Part shown: piece after piece, positions 25,343 through 37,209 of the stretch | How the letters are laid out: each line of letters opens with the position of its first letter | Numbering within the stretch: position 1 is the first letter of the stretch | DNA from: Physella acuta | Taxonomy: Eukaryota; Mollusca; Gastropoda; Physidae | NCBI RefSeq assembly: GCF_028476545.1 | Contig: NW_026731921.1 | Span: forward strand, 188,501 to 252,500 | Direction: 5' to 3' | Length of the DNA stretch: 64,000 nucleotides | The notes under the pieces: generated by a model | What the model saw: the letters and a program-made list of their open reading frames with translations, nothing else | Database searches by the model: none | What the model was told of the DNA's origin: nothing | Position numbers and translations under genes: made by a program

Positions 25343-28300
25343 AACTTCTCAGATGTCGCCGTGGGTAAAAATGTCGTGTGTTACTTCAACAACTTGGCGC
25401 AGCATCGACCGGGAAGTGGGGCGCTGTTCGCTAGGGACATCAACCCGGACTTGTGCAGTCACGTGATCTTCGCCCATGCCCAGCTGTCTGGGAACATTGT
25501 CGTACGGAGCCAAGAGAACGACGACACAACTGATGGCCAGTAAGACTGGTGTCTGGTGACAAGGTCAAGGGCATGTAGCTACCACACATGGGTGACACCA
25601 ATAGTGTCTCTAGGCTGGGGCGGGGAGCAGTGGGTGACATCAATAGTGTCTCTAGGCTGGGGCGGGGAGCAGTGGGTGACATCAATAGTGTCACTAGGCT
25701 GGGGCGGGGAGCAGTGGGTGACATCAATAGTGTCACTAGGCTGGGGCGGGGAGCAGTGGGTCACTCAATTTAGCTGTGACTCACTCAGATACAGCAGCGA
25801 GTGACGCCCGACTCACTGACGCCCGACTTAGTGACGCTCGACTTAGTGACGCCCGGCTTAGTGACGCCCTGCTTAGTGACGCCCGACTCACTGACGCCCG
25901 GCTTAGTGACTGAGACTGTATGACTAACAGCCCATACTTGCACTGCATGACTGTAAAGCTACGAATTCATACATATTATAATTTACTATCGTGGTACGTA
26001 AAAAAGCGAGAGTGATCTCCCCTAAACTTTCTCGCAAATTGCATTCTCTAAATAGAAATGTGTGTATGATAAAACTTTATAAAGCATTGATTAATTTTCA
26101 AAAAGTAAATATCTAATTCAGCCAATTTTTTTGTCAAAATGCATTGTTAGCGAGTCAAGATCATCGTAATTTTTTTGTAGACATTGGTCCAGTAGAAGTC
26201 ATTTTTGTTCAGAAATCGGAAATAGCGTAACAAAATACTTCCGCTTACCGGAAATCCATCAAATGTTGAGCGAATCAATAGAATAACATCGTATACCTAG
26301 GTTTACAATTTCATCTACCTAGTTGAAACGATACCCAAGTTATCGGTAATTTAGAAACAAAAATAGATTTAAGTACCACTTCCTATTTCAAAATTTGATA
26401 GAAACACGCGCATGTAATGTAATACTTATGTGTGAAATCTAGTCCACCTACCTTAAATGGTACCCAAGTAATTGGCTTTTGAAAAACTGGAAGTAGAGTA
26501 ACGACGACTTCCGACTACTGGAAATCGTTAAAAAATGCTACAGAAATACACATTTAATATAATGCTAACATGTAAATTTCTTTATTATAACTGAAAGTGT
26601 TCTCACAGAAAGACACACAGGCATGAAGACTTAATTGCAACACTAACTTTTGCCGATTTCAATTTTTAGCACGATTACAATACTTTCTCTATACTTCCTA
26701 TACGAGAAAGTAACAGCAATTGTGTGATTCTTGTAAAATGATTGTTTCAAAGATGGAGACAGCTAACCAGCTTGAAGAATCGTAACCCCAGCTTGAAGAC
26801 ACTGCTGTCGGTGGGGGGGATGACCCAGGGACCAGCGCCATTTTACACCATGTCCAGCAGCAAGAACAACAGGCTAGAGTTCATCAACACCACCATTTCG
26901 CTGCTGCGGAACTTTGGATTCGATGGCCTTGACATTGACTGGGAATATCCTGGCGATATTAGTCCTTTAGACAAGTCCTTTTTCACAGCTCTTATTAAGG
27001 TCATTGTTCAGATGATGGTTTCTTTCAGATATTTTTCTCTGGGGTGCGTTTGAAATTTCGGGGAGGAGGGAGGAGGCTAAGGAAGAATGGTTAAAGTACA
27101 CTTTTTAAATAAATTATAAAAATTATATTTTTCTTTTTCTTCTTTCTCTATGCGGTCGGCGTACTATATGGAGAAATATCTGAAAAAAAACTCTGAATAG
27201 CATACATTTAATTTTTATTATTTCTTTTATTTATCTGTAGAGAGTATTACGTGTTTAGCTATTCTCCAATAAAGTCCGTTTACGTCCGTTTATAATTTAA
27301 AATTTATTTATTTATTTTTGCCAGGAACTTAGAGACGCGTTGGAGAGAGAAGTTTTTTCTAGCGGTCAGCCCCGTCTTCTGCTGAGTGCTGCCGTACCTT
27401 CTGCCATAGACAAGGCATCTTTGGGTTTCAATGTCACGGCATTAGACACGTGAGTGACGTCACATATATTTTATTACGTCGTACCTCGTGAGCCCGTGTT
27501 GATGGTCGTGTCACCTGTTTTGTGTCTCGTTACAACCAGGTATTTGGACATCATCAACATCATGACGTACGACTACCACGGCCCGTGGGAGGCTGAGACT
27601 GGCTTGGCTACACCACTACATTATGGTGACGGTCTGGATGTGGTGAGTACCTGACACAGTTGTACTGGTGGTTACCTTTTTTAGTAACTGTAGCAGCATG
27701 CAACTATTGTTGTAGATGTAGTGGTAAGTTGCTGTTGTACCTGTAGTGGTAAGTTGCTGTTGTAGATGTAGTGGTAAGCTGCTGTTGTAGATGTAGTGGT
27801 AAGCTGCTGTTGTAGCTTTAGTGGTTAGCTGATGTTGTGGCTGTAGTGGTTAGCTGATGTTGTAGATGTAGTGATAAGCTGATGTTGTAGATGTAGTGAT
27901 AAGCTGATGTTGTTTACGTCTAAAGTAATCTGTATATGACCTGTCAATATCCATTATAATTTATGTCATCTTCGCCCCCCCCCCCCCACCTCAGGCCACT
28001 ACTGTTGACTGGTATAAACAAAATGGCGCCAGCACATCCAAGATCCATGTCGGGTTGTCGTTCTTTGCCCGCACGTGGACGCTGAGCGACTCGTCCAGCA
28101 CACATGTTGGAGCTGCTGCTAACGGACGCGGCACCAGTGGAACCTACACCAGCGGAGGCGGCACCAGTGGAACCTACACCAGCGAGCCGGGGATCTTGGC
28201 CTACTACGAGGTGAGGCAACTATTGGCTGACAGGCCTTAAGATTTCAATGTGAGGTTAAATGTTAATATTTAATATTTAACCCCATTTGGAAATCTGTAA

Positions 28301-29835
28301 GGAAATCTGTCGCGCAAACGATCGCGTGATTTCTGTTTGTTGTGTTTCCGGAGCCGACTGTCTTATGTCCCACGGTCCACCTCACATTGACATCTCAGGG
28401 TCCACAGCGCTAATAAATAAATGAATCAAACTCTTTCAGATTCCCTTACTGCTCTAAATTTACTTAGTCATCTCTAAATAAGAAAACTAACTGAACACGG
28501 TTTCTTTTCTGATGTTTCCATAGGTATGTAGTTTGATAGGTGCGGGCTACATGGTAAAAACAGACCCAGTTGGCCAGGTGAAATATGCTTACCTGGACAA
28601 TCAGTGGATGACGTATGAGGACAGAGATACTCTTAACGTCAAGGTATGTTGGTTAAACGATGGGTCAGCGATGTACATCTGTTATGGTATACAATACAAA
28701 CAGCAGCAACACTGTCAGAAACACAACGACACATAAACAAGATACAAATTTACTGAAAATATAGTAACGACTGTAAACAGAAAGGACAACAGTCCAACCT
28801 AATCATATTGTCACACAAGAAAACTAACTGAGGTTTAATCGCCTCTTTTGTTTCTAGTATACCAATATTAACTGTATACAAACTCAAATTGAACCATTGA
28901 GGCCACACTGTAACAGTTGTCGAAGATCTTCTTGTGTTACCTCCAGCTCGAGTGGATCCAGGGCAACAACTTGGGCGGGGCGGTGGTCTGGGCTCTAGAC
29001 ATAGACGACTTCAGCAACCAGTTCTGTAACCATGGCAACTGGCCCCTCCTGAGCCAGGTGTCCAGCAAACTTTCTGGCCCTACCATGTGAGTTTTGTTCC
29101 TTTCGCATTTCCACGCCCTCAGAGTTTCTTTCGTACATTTCTACTTGGAGTTCACTGCCCTTCCCCCCCCCCCCCCCTCCCCCCCAATCCGCTGGAGCAT
29201 GTTCACAGTCCCCTTCTCTGCCCCGCAAAATAAATATCTGAAAGAAACCATGTACGTCCCTGAAACTTTAGTTTAGATTTGCATGGGCTTTTTCTTCACC
29301 AGTGGGGGGGGGGCAGTGAAAGTACGTCATAATTTAATTAATTAACAATTCTAGTGATTACAACAATAGGCTAATTAAAAGCGTCAAGAATATGTCAAAA
29401 ATATCTAAATGGATGTTCAAAAACTGGGTATTACAAAAAATATCATCAGTATAATAAACGCTGAATCAATTCTTAATGATTCATAACATGACTGCATTAC
29501 GGCTAACGATATATTCTAAATTATATCATTGATACTTACATGATTTAAAGACGTGTTGTCAAAGCGAAAGCTAAACAAAACATTTTTTAAAACGATGCTT
29601 AAATGTCATGTGTTGACTAAATAACAGATATTTTCTGTCATGCTCCAGCTCCAACCCAACATCTACCACGCCATCACCAACAGCCATACAGACATCAGCA
29701 GCAGCGAGGGACACAGGGACTACAACCGTATCAACCACGACCACAGACAACTCAGCCGTGACCAAGATAACCAATGTCTTACTTCTCTCCCTTCTGCTCA
29801 CTCTTCATTCACTTGTACGTAACCTCATGCAATAG
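24595..29835 (+). CDS. GH18 chitinase, membrane-anchored type (copy A)
   Basis: Nine exons: 24595-24676, 25353-25539, 26753-26999, 27325-27449, 27540-27642, 27995-28210, 28524-28643, 28947-29086, 29649-29835. They join in phase into 468 residues with no internal stop. GH18 enzymes hydrolyse beta-1,4 bonds of chitin. Visible elements in order: a hydrophobic signal peptide (1-27), [13 protein letters not shown] (strand 1), [13 protein letters not shown] (105-116), the catalytic motif [10 protein letters not shown] (147-156, acid Glu154), MTYDYHGPW (222-230), and [13 protein letters not shown] (370-382). All three acidic active-site residues are present, so activity is expected. GGM replaces the usual GGW. 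No Cys-rich CBM14 domain follows. A Thr/Ser-rich stalk (408-448) instead leads to a C-terminal hydrophobic run (450-463), suggesting a GPI signal or a membrane anchor. Exon 6 holds two [10 protein letters not shown]-type repeats (292-311). An AATAAA at 30384-30389 may be the polyadenylation signal. The gene is tail to tail with TNF-2. Confidence 0.92.
25146..25340. repeat. (CA)n, (TA)n, (ATTC)n, (TA)n compound microsatellite in chitinase A intron 1
   Basis: Ends about 13 bp before the exon 2 acceptor. The counterpart in copy B (46835-47095) is longer. Confidence 0.95.
25587..25920. repeat. 42-bp and 14-16-bp tandem repeats in chitinase A intron 2
   Basis: About four 42-bp units (TGGGTGACATCAATAGTGTC plus ACTAGGCTGGGGCGGGGAGCAG), then short GTGACGCCCGACTTA units. 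Copy B has one 42-bp unit and fewer short units at 47340-47510. Confidence 0.9.
25999..26712 (-). mobile_element. Dispersed ~700-bp repeat family in chitinase A intron 2
   Basis: Reverse-oriented relative of 3849-4515: starts GAGAGTGATCTCCCCTAAAC and ends ACTTCCTATACGAGAAAGTA. Its right end lies about 40 bp before the exon 3 acceptor. Confidence 0.6.
27700..27915. repeat. 25-bp minisatellite in chitinase A intron 5
   Basis: About eight units of GTAGTGGTAAGCTGCTGTTGTAGAT. Confidence 0.9.
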
Positions 29836-29867
29836 CTGAAACTCTCCCACATACGTTAGTTGATGTT

Positions 29868-29869
<2 letters not shown>

Positions 29870-29950
<81 letters not shown>

Positions 29951-30178
29951 AGTGGCGTGGCGAGGTCGGGTATCACCCGGTGTGGCACTTAATGGTGTCA
30001 CCCCCACACCCCACACAGGCTTAGCGACCCTTCCCGGGACAAACTTTCAAACTTTCGATTTGCACCCCCCCCCCCCCAAGTTTTTCTCTATATATTTTGC
30101 TATTTTTTGCCTTGGTGTCACCCCCCTAAATGGTGTCACCCGGTGCGGTCCGCACCCCCCGTCCCCCCTCGCTACGCC

Positions 30179-30253
<75 letters not shown>
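29870..30253. repeat. (TA)n array split by a MITE
   Basis: TA runs at 29870-29946 and 30183-30253 flank the MITE at 29950-30182. In unit B the same site is one uninterrupted run (52258-52318). Confidence 0.9.
29950..30182. mobile_element. hAT-like MITE downstream of chitinase A
   Basis: Left end CAGTGGCGTGGCGAGG, right end CTCGCTACGCCTCTG; the interior shares CAAACTTTCGATTTGCACCC with the MITE at 6949-7197. It is missing from the otherwise identical site in unit B, so it inserted after the duplication, in what may be the 3' UTR of chitinase A. Confidence 0.75.
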
Positions 30254-30257
<4 letters not shown>

Positions 30258-30599
30258 GTATAACATAATTTAATAGATTTATATCTCATCATGGCTTGAA
30301 CAAGAACTACATGAAAATCATGCACGCCTAACAAAACATGTTAAATTCTTATGATTTTTTACGTAATCTTGTCTAATTCACTCAATAAATATACCCTGTA
30401 AAATGTTTACATTTCTATGATGACTAAATTTTAACTAGATGATTTGCTACAACCGATGCATAAAGTATAACGTACTGATATAATTTTGTCTCTACATGTG
30501 TTATATTTTAAAATAGCTTCTGATCCTATTATTTTAAAATTTCACGATTTTTTATCAATCTTTTATTTAACTTGCATTTCAATCTGCCATGCCTTTGTC

Positions 30600-30960
30600 T
30601 GACATCAAATGTGTTTTTATACGATGCCTAATTAATTTTTATATGAATTAATTAGATTTAATTTAAAATACGGACAAAATCATGACAGAGAATACAAGTT
30701 TTAAAAATAAAGCTTGTAAAAAAGTTGAAATAACAAGCTTTTGTATAATTATTCACTAAAAGACGAAAATAAATGATTTTCTTAAAATATGTAATAATAC
30801 CCTACTATTTAAATAACTGTAAAGAAAAGAGTGGGTCATTATATAATCTATTGAACACCTTTACTAAAATTTTAGAAGCGACCCACGCTTTTCTTTAAGC
30901 ATTACTTATTAATTCTGTCAAAAAAAAAACGAATATTTAAATAGAAGTGAATTTTTATTT
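30600..30960. mobile_element. Foldback-like AT-rich element (unit A)
   Basis: Contains TTTAAATAACTGTAAAGAAAAG...GTGGGTCA and a partly complementary CGACCCACGCTTTTCTTTA, relatives of the arms of the 35031-35312 hairpin. The copy at about 52680-52985 is its duplicate. Confidence 0.5.
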
Positions 30961-32629
30961 TGTTTTCTTTTATAAATAGACACCGTTCGTGACACTATAT
31001 CAATAAATTGTCGGTTTCCGAAATTAAAACAATGACAGAGTTATGTTTTTAATATCATTTATGTAATTGATAATCCTGATTAGTAAAAAAGCACAAGTCA
31101 TAAATAAAACAAAAATATCTTTATAACAATGAGCTTTAAAATTTACTGGAAATAAGAAAGTAAATCTAATTTGCTTGCTCCAATAAAATCATTAGTTGCC
31201 AAACATTTGAGGGGATTTTATTCGCGAATAAAAGATAATAAAATTATGAAAAAATTAAGGAATCGCATAAATAAAATTATAAATTAGATGTAAGGTATGA
31301 AAAACAAAAACAAACGAAAAGCAAATAAAAAAACTAATGAAATTAAATCGAAAAAAACACCATAAAACAAAATCCGTTAGTTTTAAAAATAAGTTTAAAT
31401 AATTAAAGTATAAAATAGTCTAAGGGCTTTCAGCATTAGAATCAACTGATATAAAAATAAATCAACAATCTCTAGCTCGACAGATTGTGTTGTCGTAGGA
31501 AGCAGAAGCAAAGTCATCGTCGATTAAATTATTCAGACGTGTAAATTCTGCGTGGCCAAGATTCTCCTTACATTTTGACAGGTGTGTGTAGGCCTATGGA
31601 TATCGTATTAACATGCAAAACATTACTTCAGTGTACTATACAGATAAATAACAATCGTTTTATTACCGTAAACATGTGTTTTGCTGAAAACACTTACAAA
31701 GTAGATTAACAAGAATCAATGATTGAATCAATCTTCTCCAATTGTCATAACCACCCCATTTCTAGACCTGTTGCTAGGCAAGCTTAAAGTATACAAAATA
31801 TACTAATTACCATGGCTCATTCCATCAAATGTTTAACAAATAAAGTCCTATGTAGGTCAGTCCTGTTCCAAAATTGACAAGACCTTGGCCCGAGACACAA
31901 ACTTGGATAACGTCCCCTGTCTCCAGGCTGAACACACCGCCTAAGTGTATTTTTTACGAATAGATTATTCATTAAGAAAATAATACTTTAATGTTGTATA
32001 ATAAACGTCCCCTAAATACCTGGTCAAATGTCCATGTTAATTCAGGCACATTTGAGCAATTGATTCATCCGGGCAAATAACCAATCATAAAATAAACCCA
32101 GAGCAAGTGTTAATGCCATTTGTCGCAGACACGTTCGTCTCGCTTAAAAAAAATTCAAACTGCTTAAAGGTTTTTTCTTTACTTAACATACTTGCGATAA
32201 AACACATAAGACTCAAGGTGCAAATAAAATCTCACCTGTGTAGGCCGTCTCCTGACTACCTGTACAGTTGCTACAACAGGTGTGAACAGTTCTCAATAAG
32301 ACGCCAGATAAAACTGGGCTGGTGGCTGATCGTCTGCTGATGTACTGGAACCACGTCTGGGGAAAAATTTAAAAAAAAATAAAATAAAAAAATAAAAACC
32401 TTTGCAACAATAAGCTTTTAAATGCACTAGTAAATCAGAATATAAAACGAACTTTCTATCTTTAATAAAAGCTTTGGTCGATTAAATATTGAAAAGATTA
32501 CATGAGCGACCAAAGCTTTTATTTTGGAAAACGGAAATATAGTTAAGTACCACTTCCGTATACCAGGGGTCATTCAAAAATAAAAATAATCTAAGTAGGC
32601 TACAACAACGTATAAATACATTTAAAATT

Positions 32630-32885
32630 TCGTCTCCCAGTACTCAAGGCAGGCAGTAGAGTCATGGAAGAGACTACTAACTGGGAAGTCTCGAGTTCGG
32701 ATTCCAAACTTCAGCCTGTAGGACGTCCTTGAGTCAACTCAGCTCTGATGGGTACCTGGCTTACGCTAGAAAAACAAAGATGGCTCAGCTTTGTGCTGAC
32801 CACACTATCCAAATATGTGCCGAGGAAACAGATAAACTCTACTCCATCTGCCCCATGTCTCTTGGCACGAACGGGTAAATATGAG
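32630..32885 (+). repeat. tRNA-derived SINE in the TNF-2 region
   Basis: Contains GAGTTCGGATTCC (B-box-like), GATGGGTACCTGG, GACCACACTATCC, CTCTACTCCATCTGCCCC and GGCACGAACGGG, in the same order as the family member at 516-745. It sits in the enlarged intron of TNF-2 and is absent from the matching TNF-3 intron. Confidence 0.6.
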
Positions 32886-32984
32886 ATGATATGTTAGTAT
32901 TGAGGTGAAGAGATGTTTTATTTAAAACTGTTGGTATAACTTGCTCAAATGGTTATGTTGTTGATGTTTTTAGCATTACACATC

Positions 32985-33440
32985 TATATATATAATTCTC
33001 TTGTGGGAGCCGTTAGAAAACAAGCTGCAAGCGCCTCCTTGCAGTCCCCTCTCTTTCTCTCTATCACTATCACTACCACCCCACCCCACCCCCACATTGC
33101 CTGGTGAGCTGTGGTCACGCTAAATGTTTACAAAGCTAAATGTTTACAAATCGTAGAGCCGTAGAGCCGGGTTTCTATTAGGGGCAGATAATTTAGTTCG
33201 ATTTTAAACTTACAGGAGGTAACGAAGAAATAAGTAAGAGGAGGCTGCTTTCACGGTGAGGGGGGGGGGGGTGTAGGGTCGGGGTTAGGGGAAAGGGGGG
33301 GGTAGTGTTTTAAAGCAAATATTTTCAGTGGCAGCATTGGTACTGTCGAATTCACAAATTATGAATTACTGAAAAGTAGAAAATAAAACAACTAAATAGC
33401 GGCGTATGATACGCTGCGGGTCGGCTCGTGTGTCTATAAT
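32985..33440. mobile_element. Possible short Helitron-like element
   Basis: Starts TCTATATATATAATTCTCTTG and ends near ATGATACGCTGCGGGTCGGCTCG, a start and GC-rich end like those of non-autonomous Helitron-type elements. The final CTAG is not intact. It sits in the enlarged TNF-2 intron. Confidence 0.3.
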
Positions 33441-33999
33441 ATTTTATTTCCTGCGTACTTGAAGGGACAGTGTGTATAATTTGTAAAAAATATTTCCTGA
33501 TCAGTAAAGTTTATAATAAAATTTATATACAAACATTTTTTGTTTATTTACTTTTTTGTGTGTAAAGGGGTTGCAGTGGGTTTTTTTTATTTATTTTGTA
33601 TTGGTCTTTGAATCTAATATAACGATATATCAAATGCGATATTGGATCAGAAATGTATTATTGTCATTCTCGCAATATTTTAATATTCAGAGTCTTACCT
33701 GATAATGAAAATCCATAGTGTAACGCGTTGAGTTTGCTCTAAAGTTAACATTACTGTAAATGTAGTACAAACCTACTTAAAGAAATCGAAGTGAAAATAT
33801 TACAGAAGTGTAAAATTAAACAAAATATTCAAAAAGTAGAAAGCAATTAATCCTACAACACACCTGGGTATAAAATCTTGATCCCCCTCCCGTGTGATGT
33901 TGACGCCTGTAGCGTGTTGGTGGATGTTGTCTGTTGCTTGTTCGTTTAACTCAAGGATTGAGTGGCTCGTTGGGTTAAAGATGGGGTCTTAAAAATAAT

Positions 34000-34640
34000 T
34001 TCACACTTATTTAAAAAAAGAAATTTGTTTCTGTAATAAATACTGTGGAAATGTACTTATAATTTAATAGAAGACAAATAGCAAAAATAACAATCATACC
34101 GGTTCACAATTAAACATCTCAAATATAATCTTGATGTAAAGTTGAGCTACGGTAAAGAATAATTTATTATTAATTTAAAAAAAAAACAACAACACATTTA
34201 CCTAGCCACTTTTAGAACTTTGAGGGGGGGGGGGGGTGAGGAAGCTGGAAAGTAAGGATCAAGTCGAATCTAACACAATTCAAACCACTTTAGTTGATAG
34301 TATAATGATTCCTAAATTGACATATTTGAAGGTCTAATAATACACCCATTTTGATTATGTGTCATTTCTATTAGCTATCCGTGTGTGAGAGTGTGCAGGC
34401 AGTAATTCATGGAGTGTATACGTGGACATTTTTAACGATTGTTGATTTTAGGGCGTAATACACGAAAGTAGTTAATCTGGTAGGTTTGTTCTTTTAACAC
34501 AATACGTCATATTTTTTAATCAATTGATATAATCATCATTTTCTGTAAGAAAATCTTTATATTGAGCGTGACTGATTTTAATTAAGTTAGGCCCTAAGTT
34601 TTCGCTAAGTTTTTTTAAAATAAATAATTTTCTTAATAAA
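34000..34640. other. Unassigned DNA upstream of TNF-2
   Basis: The missing TNF-2 strand-A and transmembrane exons would be expected here; neither was found. Confidence 0.5.
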
Positions 34641-34649
34641 TCGTATGGT

Positions 34650-35312
34650 ATTTTTTACAAGCTTTTATTTAACTCGCTTCCTCTGTCGTCAGTCGTCAGT
34701 CTGTCTAGACGGAAACGCAGGAGTGAAAATTCGGACAGTTCTACTTGACCGATACGATTCACAGTTGGCACGTTGGTCAAGACATAAAGACAATGCAATT
34801 TGAATCTAAATTTGACTTAATTGGATGCCTAATTAATTTTTTATGAATTAATTAAAATTTAGTAGGCATGTCTAGCCAACCACACCACACGCGTCATCAC
34901 CTTCAATAGCTGCGCCATCACGTAATGGCTGCGTTCAAAAACCATTGCGCGCCTACTGAACGTGATGTTCAGTAGGCGCGCAATGGTTTTTAGTCATGTA
35001 ACTCTATTGTAAATAAAACATGTAAAGTACTGAAAAAAAAATTCATAAAAAACGTTTTAATAACAAGCTTTTATGTAATGATGCACGAAAAAGTAGAAAA
35101 TAAATTATAGACTACTATTTAAATAACTATAAAGAAAAGCGTGGGTGTCTTCCTTAACATTAGTAAAGGTATCCAATAGATACTAAAGTGACCTACGCTT
35201 TTCTTTATAGTTATTTAAATAGTAGTGTATAATTTATTTTCTACTTTTTATTGCATCATTACATAAAAGCTTGTTATTAAAACGTTTTTTATGAATTTTT
35301 TTTTGAAAGCCT
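34650..35312. mobile_element. Foldback element with ~115-bp inverted arms
   Basis: Arms at about 35031-35145 and 35190-35312 are near-perfect inverted repeats (TTCATAAAAAACGTTTTAAT... paired with ...ATTAAAACGTTTTTTATGAA). The left part holds CCTAATTAATTTTTTATGAATTAATT and a second, perfect hairpin (34937-34991). No coding frame. Confidence 0.7.
34937..34991. repeat. Perfect 25-bp inverted repeat with 5-base loop
   Basis: Arm 1, 34937-34961 (starts AAAAACCATTGCGCGCC), is exactly complementary to arm 2, 34967-34991. The loop is GTGAT. Confidence 0.97.
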
Positions 35313-35319
35313 ATTGGCC

Positions 35320-37205
35320 TGCTGACGGAAATAATTGATTTTACTCACTAAGTAGGCAAGTGTGTATCTTGTCATGCCATCAGCTTTGCGTAAAATTTTT
35401 AAAATCCGATATGTGCTTAGCCAGGTCTTCTGGCCAAAATATTTTATTACCAATCTGTTCTTTAACTCAAGATTTAATACGTAAGCAGGTAACAACCTTG
35501 TGAAGCGTGTCAGGCGAATGTTATGTAGTGTCGGAGACAGACGTCTAGCAAGATTTTTGAAACGATGCCCACTGGCTAAATCGATCCCACAATCCGCAAG
35601 CAAGTGGGGAATTACGTAAAACCTTCTACAGGTGCGAAGGTGAAATCATGGCGACCGAATGGGCATGTATGCCATGGGTGTTACATAGACGGTGTGAGGG
35701 CATTTGGTGATCGAGGAAACTAATTCTACCCTGTCAGTCAGTCACAATTTTGAAGCTCCTCCCATATCGAGAAAATACTAACTATTCATTTGTTTTAAAT
35801 ATAACCAATGGTGCCTTCATTTAAAAGATTGTTTATTCTATAGTAACCAATACTCATGCTTCTTAATTATAACCCGTGATTTGATATGTTGGGCTCTGTT
35901 TTCCGGATAATTTTCGTGGCCAATGATTTCATTGTTAAGATCAATGTAAGTGCTCCTCTGAGGACTTAAATCAAATGTATTCGGACTCATCGTCATCGTG
36001 ACTTTCCCGCACCCCAACGAATACTTAAGGCATTACGTGCACAAATCACCATTTAAGTACACACATTCTTTCATCTACACTGAGTGTAATGTACACAACT
36101 TTTGTAAACCTATAAAAAGCAATATATTATCAGAATCGCGTAAGTTAGGAAGCTTTTCTATATGCCATATATGTAACGCAGTAGAAAAGTGCCAAATATC
36201 TATATCAGACAAGGTTACAGACTATTTCACTATATATATTGTATACTTCCATATGGATGTATAACTCAATGACTCTGTTCGGCCGATTATATTGTTAAAC
36301 TCCCAAACTTACCAATATAAGTAGCCTGATTCAATTAATTTCAAATTAATCTATATCCTAAATAAGTTATTATATCTATTTAATTGCATTGTATACCTCT
36401 CCTGAAATAATCGGTTTTTTCATGTTTTCCCAATATTACGTAGGCGGGGGGTGTGGTAGTTCCGCCCCTGTTTTGACCCCAATTACTGTAAATGATAACC
36501 GAAACAATATTGCTTCTGTCAAGCAGAAATTGTAAAACATTTTTTAAAAATTAATAAAATAAACATCTCTTTAAAAATCTATAACTTACACTTCCGTTCT
36601 AAAATTCGTAAAAAACTTAAATATAGCGACCTTATGTGAGCAGACCTGACCACATTACGTATTTTCTCTATAGTGAGCACGTCTTAAATATATGTATAAG
36701 TCATAAGTTGAAATATGGCTAACGTTTAAAATATTGGTAGGCCCTCTAGATTTAAATATAGGTATAGTTATATACATAAGTATAGTTTCACGTCTAAATA
36801 CAACATTACCTTAGTTTTTTGTGTTAAAATTTGCGTATATATTAATAAGCTTTTTAAATCTAATAAAAATGAAACGACACACCTGTGTATATTGCACGTC
36901 GTTCTGACGAGAAGACTCCACAAACAAACTTTATAACCAAGCACAAATCTTCACGCTTATTCAGGTTTAAAATAAATAGAAAATTAAAATAAGTTCAACA
37001 AGTTCGCAACTCTTAAGGTAGCACCCGGCCGTTAAACAGTATCGGGTTTCAAGTATCTTGAGTTTCTTATTCTAAAGCTAGCCTGACAATACTTATGTTT
37101 TTGAAGCAGTGCTGTTTTGAATTGCTTTAATGTCAAAAAGCTAAACTTTGTCACTGTGACCCAACGAAATGTATTGATCTGTGTATTGAATATATTTTCG
37201 TTTCG
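35320..37205. other. Unassigned DNA
   Basis: Holds a 104-codon minus-strand frame (35289-35603) that I could not assign, plus AT-rich sequence without clear features. Confidence 0.4.
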
Positions 37206-37209
37206 CTGT

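Larger units (their letters stand above)
19693..33987 (+). repeat. Segmental duplication, unit A
   Basis: Direct copy of 41769-55161. Homology begins at GTAATTTCTCCAAG (19694 and 41768) and runs through the chitinase gene and the shared TNF exons. Most stretches are near identical. Differences are tandem-array lengths, a MITE present only here (29950-30182), and extra sequence at about 32.36-33.69 kb, including a SINE. The right edge cannot be placed exactly. Confidence 0.9.
31825..33987 (-). pseudogene. TNF-superfamily ligand paralog 2 (TNF-2), truncated and frame-broken
   Basis: Four minus-strand exons match TNF-1 and TNF-3: 33864-33987, 33699-33772, 32236-32356, 31825-31940. They keep the splice sites and the motifs LYYIYSNVNF, HTCCSNC and GGVFSLETGDVIQVCVS, ending at a TGA. 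Two things mark it as broken. The exon at 33864-33987 is 124 bp, not 123 as in both paralogs. It has a run of five C (plus strand) where the others have three or four, which shifts the frame before the YYIYS motif. The strand-A exon and the transmembrane exon were also not found upstream, where foldback and other repeats occur. The intron between 32357 and 33698 is enlarged, holding a SINE and other repeats absent from TNF-3. The single extra C lies in a homopolymer, so an assembly error is possible; the missing exons argue independently for a relic. A TTTATT at 31659-31664 (AATAAA on minus) may be the old polyadenylation site. Confidence 0.75.

Noticed and set aside
25440-25804. Several overlapping frames in chitinase intron 2
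   Set aside because: They arise from the 42-bp tandem repeat, which is reduced to one unit in copy B.
35289-35603. 104-codon minus-strand frame
   Set aside because: Not recognised, overlaps a foldback arm, and has no supporting splice or family evidence.
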